From assembly GCA_028293685.1 (NCBI GenBank), contig JAQGOI010000236.1:1-5866 (forward strand): a stretch of DNA of 5,866 nucleotides. The letters run 5' to 3'. This DNA is from Lysobacteraceae bacterium. Its GTDB lineage: Bacteria; Pseudomonadota; Gammaproteobacteria; Xanthomonadales; Xanthomonadaceae. A program made the translations under genes and the position numbers. The notes below the pieces were generated by a model. That model was not told the origin of the DNA, did not search any database, and saw only the letters and a program-made list of their open reading frames with translations. The stretch's first letter is position 1, and each line of letters starts with the position of its first letter. Positions 1 through 5,866 of the stretch are shown here, piece by piece.

Positions 1-362
<362 letters not shown>

Positions 363-368
363 GTTGAA

Positions 369-372
369 CTCC
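369..372 (-). promoter_or_regulatory. Shine-Dalgarno of tuf
   Basis: The minus strand reads CGGAG, then TTCAAC, then ATG. GGAG therefore sits six bases before the tuf start codon. It is the strongest ribosome-binding site of the four gene starts in the window, which fits the very high synthesis rate of EF-Tu. It lies just outside the GGGATTCGC repeat block, so folding of that block in the mRNA could affect access to it (inference). Confidence 0.75.
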
Positions 373-379
373 GAGATTT

Positions 380-468
380 GGGATTTTGGATTCGGGATTC
401 GCAAGAGCGGGATTCGCGCGGCCCCAAGCCCTGCGAATCCCGAATTTCCAATGCCGAATCCCGGCTCT
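380..468. repeat. Nested inverted/direct GGGATTCGC repeats in fusA-tuf spacer
   Basis: Almost all of the 108-bp gap is built from one short word. GGGATTCGC occurs at 394-402 and 409-417. Its reverse complement occurs at 433-441, and an 8-base version (CGAATCCC) at 455-462. A partial copy, GGGATT, starts at 380. The longest exact inverted pair is TTCGGGATTCGC (391-402) against GCGAATCCCGAA (433-444), and the flanks TTGGA (386-390) and TTTCCAA (445-451) extend the pairing imperfectly. A second pair, AGAGC-GGGATTCG (404-416) against its complement at 455-468, cannot form together with the first. The base composition is visibly lower in GC than the flanking genes. From memory, related GGGATTCG-rich spacers occur in Xanthomonadaceae genomes, but I cannot confirm a named family. 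There is no sign of a coding region or a convincing promoter. Confidence 0.8.
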
Positions 469-470
469 AA

Positions 471-2561
471 TCAATTCTTCTTGATGACGGATTCGGCGAT
501 GTTGGTCGGCGCTTCCGCGTAGTGGTCGAATTCCATCGTGAACGTGGCACGGCCCTGCGACATCGAGCGCAGGCTGGTCGCATAGCCGAACATCTCCCCC
601 AGCGGCAGCATCGCGTTGATGGTCTTGCCCGACGGGGTGTCGTCCTGGCCCTGCAGGATGCCGCGACGACGGCTGACGTCGCCCATCACGTCACCCAGAT
701 AGTCCTCTGGCGTGACGATCTCGACCTTCATGATCGGTTCGAGCAGGACCGGATTGGCGCGATGGAAGCCTTCCTTGAAGCCCATCGAGCCGGCGATCTT
801 GAACGCCATTTCCGACGAGTCGACTTCGTGGTACGAGCCGTCGACCAGCTTCACCTTGACGTCGACGATCGGGTAGCCAGCCATCAGTCCGTTGGCGACG
901 GCTTCCTGGATGCCCTTGTCCACGGCCGGAATGTATTCCTTCGGCACGGTACCGCCGACGATCGCATTCTCGAACGTGTAACCCTTGCCGCGTTCCTGGG
1001 GCTCGATCTCCAGCCAGACATGGCCGAACTGGCCCTTGCCACCGGACTGACGCACGAACTTGCCTTCAGCCTTGACGGCCTTGCGGATGGTTTCGCGATA
1101 GGCGACCTGCGGCTTGCCGACGTTGGCTTCGACGTTGAACTCGCGCTTCATTCGGTCGACCAGGATGTCCAGGTGCAACTCGCCCATGCCGGCGATGATC
1201 GTCTGGCCGGATTCCTCGTCGGTGCGCACGCGGAACGAAGGATCTTCCTGCGCGAGGCGACCGAGCGCGACGCCCATCTTTTCCTGGTCGGACTTGGTCT
1301 TGGGTTCGACCGCCATCGAGATGACGGGCTCCGGGAAAATCATGCGCTCGAGCGTGATGATGTGGTCCTGCGCGCACAGCGTGTCACCGGTGGTGACATC
1401 CTTCAGGCCGACCGCGGCGGCGATGTCGCCCGCCCAGACTTCCTTGATCTCATCGCGGTTGTTGGCGTGCATCTGCAGGATGCGGCCGACGCGCTCCTTC
1501 CTGGACTTGATCGGGTTGTACACGGCATCGCCCGACTTCAGCGTGCCCGAATAGACACGGAAGAACGTCAGCGAGCCCACGAACGGGTCGGTCATGATCT
1601 TGAAGGCGAGCGCCGAGAAGGGCTCGGAATCGAGCGCCTTGCGGCTGTCGACCTTCTCGTCGTCGTCGATGCCGGTGACCGGCGGACGATCGGCTGGCGA
1701 CGGCAGCAGCTGGATCACGGCGTCGAGCATCGCCTGGACGCCCTTGTTCTTGAAGGCAGTGCCGCACAGCACGGGGATGACTTCCACGCGCAGGGTGCGC
1801 TCGCGGATGCCGGCGAGGATCTCGGCCTCCGACAGATCACCTTCGTTGAGGTACTTGTCCATCAGCTCTTCGGACGCTTCGGCTGCGGCTTCCACCATGA
1901 ACAGGCGCGCTTCAGTGCACGTGTCGAGCAGGTTCGCCGGAATCTCGCGATATTCGAAATTGGTGCCCTGCGCGGCAACGTCCCAGTGGATTGCCTTCAT
2001 CTTGACCAGGTCGACCACGCCTTCGAAGCCCTCTTCGGCACCGATCGGCACCTGCATCGGCACGGCGTACGCGCCCAGGCGCGACTTCAGCTGCTCGACG
2101 ACCTTGAAGAAGTCGGCGCCGGTGCGGTCCATCTTGTTGACGAACGCCAAGCGCGGCACGGAATACTTGTTGGCCTGCCGCCAGACGGTTTCGGACTGAG
2201 GCTGCACACCGCCCACCGCGCACAGCACGAACACGGCGCCGTCGAGCACGCGCAGGGAACGTTCGACTTCGATGGTGAAGTCCACGTGCCCAGGGGTGTC
2301 GATGATGTTGAAACGGTGCTGCTGCAAGGACTTGTCCATCCCGCTCCAGAACGCCGTGGTGGCCGCCGAAGTGATGGTGATGCCACGCTCCTGCTCCTGC
2401 TCCATCCAGTCCATCGTCGCCGCACCTTCGTGCACTTCGCCGATCTTGTGGTTGACGCCGGTGTAAAAGAGGATGCGCTCAGTCGTCGTCGTCTTGCCGG
2501 CGTCAATGTGCGCCATGATGCCGAAATTGCGGTAACGCTCGATGGGAGTGGTGCGAGCCAC
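471..2561 (-). CDS. fusA: Elongation factor G
   Basis: EF-G is the cytoplasmic GTPase that drives tRNA-mRNA translocation and, with RRF, splits ribosomes for recycling. The product is 696 residues (E. coli 704). The G domain carries G1 AHIDAGKT (17-24), G2 RGITI (59-63), G3 DTPGH (88-92), G4 NKMD (142-145) and G5 GTA followed by FKNKG (from about 267). Domain IV is shown by [11 protein letters not shown] and the tip region [18 protein letters not shown], and domain V by the end [15 protein letters not shown]. The start is GTG at 2561-2559, giving [15 protein letters not shown], which matches the family N-terminus, with GAGAG six bases upstream. The frame stays open for 58 codons further upstream to a TTG beside the rpsG stop. 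That extension has no ATG and contains hairpin-forming DNA, so I reject it as coding. The stop is TGA. It lies between rpsG (174-bp gap) and tuf (108-bp gap). Confidence 0.98.
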   Translation of the reverse strand: MARTTPIERYRNFGIMAHIDAGKTTTTERILFYTGVNHKIGEVHEGAATMDWMEQEQERGITITSAATTAFWSGMDKSLQQHRFNIIDTPGHVDFTIEVERSLRVLDGAVFVLCAVGGVQPQSETVWRQANKYSVPRLAFVNKMDRTGADFFKVVEQLKSRLGAYAVPMQVPIGAEEGFEGVVDLVKMKAIHWDVAAQGTNFEYREIPANLLDTCTEARLFMVEAAAEASEELMDKYLNEGDLSEAEILAGIRERTLRVEVIPVLCGTAFKNKGVQAMLDAVIQLLPSPADRPPVTGIDDDEKVDSRKALDSEPFSALAFKIMTDPFVGSLTFFRVYSGTLKSGDAVYNPIKSRKERVGRILQMHANNRDEIKEVWAGDIAAAVGLKDVTTGDTLCAQDHIITLERMIFPEPVISMAVEPKTKSDQEKMGVALGRLAQEDPSFRVRTDEESGQTIIAGMGELHLDILVDRMKREFNVEANVGKPQVAYRETIRKAVKAEGKFVRQSGGKGQFGHVWLEIEPQERGKGYTFENAIVGGTVPKEYIPAVDKGIQEAVANGLMAGYPIVDVKVKLVDGSYHEVDSSEMAFKIAGSMGFKEGFHRANPVLLEPIMKVEIVTPEDYLGDVMGDVSRRRGILQGQDDTPSGKTINAMLPLGEMFGYATSLRSMSQGRATFTMEFDHYAEAPTNIAESVIKKN

Positions 2562-2567
2562 GGCTTT

Positions 2568-2572
2568 CTCTC
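2568..2572 (-). promoter_or_regulatory. Shine-Dalgarno supporting the GTG start of fusA
   Basis: The minus strand reads GAGAG, then AAAGCC, then GTG. The purine run sits six bases from the GTG at 2561-2559. This favours the GTG over the more upstream TTG at 2735-2733, which directly abuts the rpsG stop codon and would add 58 residues not found in EF-G. Confidence 0.6.
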
Positions 2573-2612
2573 GTATGTTCGTTGCGACGGACTGATGTCC
2601 GGATGGCCGAAC

Positions 2613-2628
2613 GCCGCCTGATGGCGGC
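2613..2628 (-). other. Short hairpin in rpsG-fusA spacer
   Basis: A 6-bp perfect stem GCCGCC/GGCGGC encloses a 4-base loop (ATCA on the minus strand). Outer CCGGA (2599-2603) and TCCGG pairing can extend it with an asymmetric internal loop. No U-run follows, so it is not an intrinsic terminator. It is the second structured element in this gap and could matter for mRNA stability or processing between rpsG and fusA. Function is inference only. Confidence 0.4.
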
Positions 2629-2698
2629 TTCCGGTTGCGTGCGTCGAAGTGGCTGCCTTGGCAGGTTTCGATGCGGGCGGCGCGCTGCGCGGCCGCAA

Positions 2699-2718
2699 AG
2701 GCTCCGTCGCCGGAGCCT
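2699..2718 (-). terminator. GNRA-capped hairpin, possible attenuator between rpsG and fusA
   Basis: On the minus strand AGGCTCCG pairs perfectly with CGGAGCCT (8 bp, GC-rich) around the loop GCGA, a GNRA tetraloop, followed by only a short T stretch (TTG after the last T of the stem). It begins 17 bases after the rpsG stop. The stem is terminator-grade but the U-tract is too short for efficient intrinsic termination, so partial attenuation or protection of the upstream rpsL-rpsG mRNA from 3' decay is more likely. The fusA and tuf genes downstream have to be transcribed, which also argues against full termination. Confidence 0.45.
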
Positions 2719-2735
2719 GGTTCAACTGACGCCAA

Positions 2736-3203
2736 TCACCAGCGGTAGTGCGCGAATGCCTTGTTGGCTTCCGCCATGCGGTGGGTTTCTTCCCGCTTCT
2801 TGATCGCGCCACCGCGGTTTTCGGACGCGTCGATCAACTCACCGGCCAGCTTCTTGGGCATGGTGTTCTCACCACGCTTGCGCGCCGAATCGATCAGCCA
2901 GCGCATCGCCAGCGCCATGCGGCGCGACTGGCGAACCTCGACCGGCACTTGGTAGGTGGCACCGCCGACACGACGCGACTTGACCTCGACCGACGGCGAA
3001 ATGTTGCCAAGCGCCTTCTCCACAACGTCGAGCGCGTTCGGGCTCTTCTCGCCGATCACGTCCATGGCGCCGTAGACGATCTTCTCGGCAACGGACTTCT
3101 TGCCGCTGTACATGACCATGTTGATGAAGCGGGCGATGGTCTCGCTGCCGTGCTTCGGATCAGGCAGGACGGTGCGTTGTGGGGTGGAACCTTTACGCGA
3201 CAT
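2736..3203 (-). CDS. rpsG: 30S ribosomal protein S7
   Basis: S7 is the primary binder of the 3' major domain of 16S rRNA. It nucleates assembly of the 30S head and contacts E-site tRNA and mRNA. The protein is 155 residues, starting [20 protein letters not shown], the usual length for proteobacterial S7. Family segments seen are [39 protein letters not shown] (the conserved beta-hairpin and RNA-binding face), [16 protein letters not shown] and the C-terminal [15 protein letters not shown]. The ATG at 3203-3201 is chosen by homology. An upstream in-frame start at 3242 would read through the REP element and add 13 unrelated residues. The ribosome-binding site is weak (GGA about eight bases upstream). 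Stop TGA. In E. coli S7 represses its own operon by binding the rpsL-rpsG gap; whether that holds here is unknown. Confidence 0.98.
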   Translation of the reverse strand: MSRKGSTPQRTVLPDPKHGSETIARFINMVMYSGKKSVAEKIVYGAMDVIGEKSPNALDVVEKALGNISPSVEVKSRRVGGATYQVPVEVRQSRRMALAMRWLIDSARKRGENTMPKKLAGELIDASENRGGAIKKREETHRMAEANKAFAHYRW

Positions 3204-3221
3204 GTTCGTTATCCAGTCTTT

Positions 3222-3276
3222 GTAGGGTGGGCCACGGCCCACCGTTTTTGCAGCGGCGGGCTCGAGCCCGCCCTAC
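3222..3276. repeat. Inverted pair of GTAG-headed REP elements (SMAG/BIME-like)
   Basis: Two 22-bp units face each other. The plus-strand unit (3222-3243) is GTAG followed by an 18-bp near-palindrome, GGTGGGCC-AC-GGCCCACC. The minus-strand unit (3276-3255) is GTAG followed by the perfect palindrome GGCGGGCTCGAGCCCGCC. Between them lie 11 bases, gtttttgcagc. The GTAG head plus an imperfectly shared GC-rich stem is the signature of REP sequences dispersed by RAYT transposases, known in Stenotrophomonas maltophilia as SMAG repeats. The paired arrangement makes it a BIME-like unit. It fills 55 of the 92 bases between rpsL and rpsG and can form two strong hairpins in the mRNA. A T-run follows a hairpin only on the plus strand, so it is not a terminator for the operon. 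Confidence 0.85.
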
Positions 3277-3295
3277 GGTGTGTGAACCAACGCTC

Positions 3296-3673
3296 TCAGG
3301 CCTTCTTCGGACGCTTGGCGCCGTACTTCGAGCGCGACTGACGTCGCTTGGCAACGCCGGCGGCATCGAGCGCGCCACGAACGGTGTGGTAACGCACGCC
3401 TGGCAGGTCTTTCACGCGGCCGCCGCGGATCAGCACGACCGAGTGCTCCTGCAGGTTGTGTCCTTCGCCGCCGATGTACGAGATGACCTCGTAACCGTTG
3501 GTCAGGCGAACCTTCGCGACCTTGCGCAACGCAGAGTTCGGCTTCTTCGGGGTGGTGGTGTAGACACGCGTGCAGACGCCGCGACGCTGCGGGCAATTCG
3601 CCAGTGCGGGCGACGTGCTCTTGTAGGTCTCGGGGTTGCGCGGCTTGCGCACCAGCTGGTTGATCGTCGCCAT
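3296..3673 (-). CDS. rpsL: 30S ribosomal protein S12
   Basis: S12 lies at the 30S decoding centre and governs accuracy. The protein is 125 residues from the ATG at 3673-3671 ([19 protein letters not shown]). It has the conserved core [21 protein letters not shown], the segment [21 protein letters not shown] and [18 protein letters not shown]. Lys43 and Lys88, the two sites where substitutions classically give streptomycin resistance in E. coli, are both lysine, so this allele looks wild type. Asp89, the residue that RimO methylthiolates in E. coli, is present. The C-terminus ends KRPKKA, one lysine more than the KRPKA of E. coli. The Shine-Dalgarno is weak (GAG five bases before ATG). Stop TGA. 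First gene of the str transcript, downstream of the promoter at 3772-3801. Longer in-frame starts up to 3880 lie across that promoter and are rejected. Confidence 0.98.
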   Translation of the reverse strand: MATINQLVRKPRNPETYKSTSPALANCPQRRGVCTRVYTTTPKKPNSALRKVAKVRLTNGYEVISYIGGEGHNLQEHSVVLIRGGRVKDLPGVRYHTVRGALDAAGVAKRRQSRSKYGAKRPKKA

Positions 3674-3771
3674 CTTTGCTCGGGACTCTTTGAGGTGGAA
3701 ACGGCGGATGCCGGTTCGTGATCTGGATTTTGAAGGCCAGCAGGCGATGGAGGCGGCCCACTTAGCAGAAA

Positions 3772-3801
3772 AGTATAGCCCGCGCCGGACGCGAGCGTCA
3801 A
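3772..3801 (-). promoter_or_regulatory. Sigma70-type promoter of the rpsL-rpsG-fusA-tuf operon
   Basis: On the minus strand the -35 box TTGACG (3801-3796) matches five of six consensus bases. An 18-bp spacer (3795-3778) follows, then the -10 box TATACT (3777-3772), also five of six. Transcription would start near 3765, leaving a 5' leader of about 92 bases before the rpsL ATG. The discriminator just after the -10 box (TTTCTGC) is not GC-rich. This is the best promoter-like match I saw in the spacers of the window, and its place after rpoC shows that the str operon can be transcribed independently of rpoBC. Confidence 0.8.
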
Positions 3802-3821
3802 CGCGATGTGAGTCGGAAAGC

Positions 3822-3838
3822 ACAGGCCGAAGCCCTGT
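3822..3838 (-). other. UUCG-capped small hairpin upstream of the rpsL promoter
   Basis: The minus strand reads ACAGGGC, TTCG, GCCTGT. The arms pair over six bases with one bulged G around a UUCG tetraloop, followed by GCTTTCC. It lies between the rpoC stop and the -35 box. A weak terminator for rpoBC transcripts is possible, but the U-tract is only three long and interrupted. Confidence 0.3.
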
Positions 3839-3906
3839 TTCCCGATGGTCCCGCCCTGCCCTGGGCCGAAAACGAGGCACGTCCTGCGCCTCCTTTCGTG
3901 GTCTGG

Positions 3907-3924
3907 GACGGCCCGGAGGCCGTC
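3907..3924 (-). terminator. Perfect hairpin after rpoC, no U-tract
   Basis: On the minus strand GACGGCC and GGCCGTC form a perfect 7-bp GC-rich stem around TCCG, beginning 35 bases after the rpoC stop codon. The sequence after it (CCAGACC) has no U-run, so it does not meet the intrinsic terminator pattern. It may act as a 3'-end stability hairpin for rpoBC mRNA or as a pause site for Rho-dependent termination. Both are inference. Confidence 0.35.
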
Positions 3925-3958
3925 ATGTGCTCTACTTCCGGAGCCGGGCCGCAGAGCC

Positions 3959-5866
3959 TCAGCCCATCGTCTCACTCTCGCCGGCGTCGACTTCGGCCGC
4001 CTCGACTTCCGCGGCACCCGAACCGGTCAACGCTTCCATCTCCGACTCGGTCAGACCCGACGCGTTGCGGCGGCGTGCCGTGTGGTACGCCAAGCCGGTA
4101 CCGGCCGGGATCAGGCGACCGACGATCACGTTCTCCTTCAGGCCGCGCAGCCCATCGCGGGTGCCGCGAACGGCAGCCTCGGTCAGCACGCGCGTGGTTT
4201 CCTGGAAGGACGCCGCCGAGATGAACGACTCGGTCGCCAGCGATGCCTTGGTGATGCCCAGCAGCACTGGATCGAACTTCGCCGGCAGCTCGTTGCGCAC
4301 CGCCAGCTTCGCGTTCTCCTCGATCACGCGCTGGCGCTCGGCCTGTTCACCGTGCAGGAACTTGCTGTTGCCCTGGTCGGTGATCTCGACCTTGCGCAGC
4401 ATCTGGCGAATGATCACCTCGATGTGCTTGTCGTTGATCTTGACGCCCTGCAGGCGGTAGACGTCCTGGATTTCCTTGACCAGATACGCGGCCAGCGGCT
4501 CCACACCGAGCAGGCGCAGGATGTCCTGCGGACTCGGCTCGCCGTCGACCACGGTCTCGCCCTTCTCCACGTGCTCGCCTTCGAACACGATGATCTGGCG
4601 GTACTTGGGGATCAGCTCTTCGTGATCGTTGCCGTCGACGTCCTTGATGATCAGGCGCTGCTAGCCCTTGGTGTCCTTGCCGAACGAGACGATGCCTGAA
4701 ACCTCGGCCAGTACGGCCGGATCCTTGGGCTTGCGCGCCTCGAACAGATCGGCCACGCGCGGCAGACCACCGGTGATATCGCGGGTCTTCGACGCTTCCT
4801 GCGGGATCTTGGCGACCACGTCACCGATGCCGACCTGCGCGCCGTCCTGCAGGTTGACGATCGAGCGCGGCGGCAGCAGGTACTGCGCCGGCAGATCGGT
4901 GCCGGGGATGTTCAGGTCCTTGCCGTCCTTGTCGATGATGCGCACGATCGGACGCAGGTCCTTGCCCATCGAGCCGCGACGCTTCGGATCGGTGATCTCG
5001 CGTGAGGCGAGGCCGGTCAGTTCGTCGGTCTTTTCCATCACGGTGATGCCGTCGAGGAAATCGACAAATCGCATGAAGCCCGCGACTTCCGACACGATCG
5101 GGTGGTTATGCGGATCCCAGGAGGCCACGGTCTGTCCGGCTTTGATCGCCGCGCCGTCCTTGACCATGATCATCGCGCCGTACGGCAGCTTGTAACGCTC
5201 GCGCTCGCGGCCATGGCCGTCGAGCACCGACAGTTCGCCCGAGCGCGACACCGCGACCAGATGGCCGTTGGCGTGCGAGACGTGCTTGAGGTTGTTGAAC
5301 TTCACCGAGCCGGTCGTCTTGACCGTCACGTTGTCGATCGCCGCCGCTCGCGACGCCGCGCCACCGATGTGGAATGTCCGCATCGTCAGCTGCGTGCCGG
5401 GCTCGCCGATCGACTGCGCGGCGACCACGCCGACAGCCTCACCGTGATTGACGGTGTGGCCACGACCCAGGTCGCGGCCGTAGCAATGCGCGCACACACC
5501 GAACGACGATGCGCAGGTGATGGTGGAACGCACCTTGATCGCCTGCACGCTGGCGTCTTCGAGCTTCTGCACCCACGCTTCATCGAGCAGCTGGTTGCGG
5601 GTGACGAACGGGTCCTCGTCGTTGCCCGGCAGGAATACGTCCTCGGCCACGATGCGACCCAGAACGCGATCGCGCAACGGCTCGACCACATCGCCGCCTT
5701 CCACGATCGGTGTCATGGTCAGGCCTTCACGCGTGCCGCAATCGGTTTCGGTAATGACCACGTCCTGCGCGCCGTCGACCAGGCGACGCGTCAGGTAACC
5801 GGAGTTCGCGGTCTTCAAAGCGGTATCCGCCAGACCCTTTCGGGCACCGTGGGTCGAGATGAAGTA
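3959..5866 (-). CDS. rpoC: RNA polymerase beta' subunit, C-terminal part, with an in-frame amber codon
   Basis: The beta' subunit forms the clamp and much of the active-site cleft of RNA polymerase. The frame is open to the window edge at 5866, where it enters the bridge helix ([20 protein letters not shown]). It then shows the second zinc site (DCGTREG, then [11 protein letters not shown], all four cysteines present), the trigger loop start ([17 protein letters not shown]), the gammaproteobacterial SI3 insertion, and [20 protein letters not shown]. At 4663-4661 the codon is TAG, between FGKDTKG and [21 protein letters not shown]. coli has lysine there (TKGKRRL). The frame continues without a shift through [49 protein letters not shown] and [20 protein letters not shown] to an acidic tail and TGA at 3961-3959. 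In all, 401 sense codons precede the amber and 233 follow. Automated annotation would call this two fragments or a pseudogene. Because the gene is essential and the downstream part is fully conserved, a base-call error is the likeliest cause. Confidence 0.93.
4661..4663 (-). other. In-frame amber (TAG) codon inside rpoC
   Basis: The plus strand CTA gives TAG in the rpoC frame. A single A-to-T change on the coding strand from AAG (Lys) explains it. There is no insertion or deletion, since 25 codons separate it from the next possible start (GTG at 4588-4586) and the residues on both sides match RpoC. The base after the stop is C (TAG CAG CGC). All four natural stop codons in the window (rpsL, rpsG, fusA, rpoC) are TGA. 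Confidence 0.9.

Noticed and set aside
522..2621. A 699-codon open frame on the plus strand covering nearly all of fusA.
   Set aside because: It is the antisense shadow of fusA, produced by the strong GC bias at third codon positions. Its translation is rich in His, Arg, Asp and Leu with no recognisable domain, while the minus strand encodes a complete EF-G.
2562..2735. A 58-codon N-terminal extension of EF-G from a TTG next to the rpsG stop.
   Set aside because: It is open by chance in GC-rich DNA, holds two hairpins, has no EF-G counterpart, and a better start (GTG at 2561 with GAGAG upstream) gives the family N-terminus.
3204..3242. 13-residue N-terminal extension of S7 starting in the REP element.
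   Set aside because: S7 proteins begin MSRKG or similar. The extension is translated repeat sequence.
3236..3250. Possible intrinsic terminator: REP hairpin followed by GTTTTTG.
   Set aside because: The T-run follows the hairpin only on the plus strand. The operon is transcribed on the minus strand, where the same bases are an A-run.
3674..3880. In-frame N-terminal extension of S12.
   Set aside because: It spans the -35 and -10 boxes and the leader. S12 starts [11 protein letters not shown], at 3673.
3959..4588. The rpoC part after the amber as a separate gene starting at GTG 4588.
   Set aside because: The RpoC reading frame and similarity run back past 4588 right up to the TAG at 4661, and the GTG has no good ribosome-binding site. 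It is one interrupted rpoC, not a naturally split gene.
3845..4699. A 284-codon plus-strand open frame opposite the rpoC 3' end, and similar antisense frames over rpsL and rpsG.
   Set aside because: Antisense shadows with low-complexity Ala/Leu/Asp/Arg composition and no independent start signals or domains.

Overview
The window holds the str operon and the 3' end of rpoC from a GC-rich gammaproteobacterium. All genes lie on the minus strand. Read in the direction of transcription (descending coordinates), the order is rpoC (3' part), rpsL (S12), rpsG (S7), fusA (EF-G) and tuf (5' part of EF-Tu). Protein wording such as the EF-Tu segment [16 protein letters not shown], an RpoC with the gammaproteobacterial trigger-loop insertion, and a GTAG-headed REP pair of the Stenotrophomonas SMAG type point to the Xanthomonadaceae/Lysobacteraceae (Lysobacter, Luteimonas, Stenotrophomonas and relatives). 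Genus cannot be settled from this sequence.

Layout: 5866-3959 rpoC, open at the window edge and broken by one in-frame amber codon at 4661-4663; 3958-3674 a 285-bp spacer with a hairpin and a clear sigma70-type promoter (-35 TTGACG, 18-bp spacer, -10 TATACT) for the str operon; 3673-3296 rpsL; 3295-3204 a 92-bp spacer largely filled by an inverted pair of REP elements; 3203-2736 rpsG; 2735-2562 a 174-bp spacer with two hairpins, one capped by a GNRA tetraloop; 2561-471 fusA with a GTG start; 470-363 a 108-bp spacer filled with inverted and direct copies of GGGATTCGC; 362-1 tuf, cut by the window edge.

The genes supply the core of gene expression: the RNA polymerase beta' subunit, two 30S proteins and two translational GTPases. 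The genes themselves are conventional and I see no new protein system. The points worth a second look are the amber codon in an essential gene and the structured or repetitive DNA in every intergenic gap, including the rpsL-rpsG gap, where E. coli carries its S7 feedback site.
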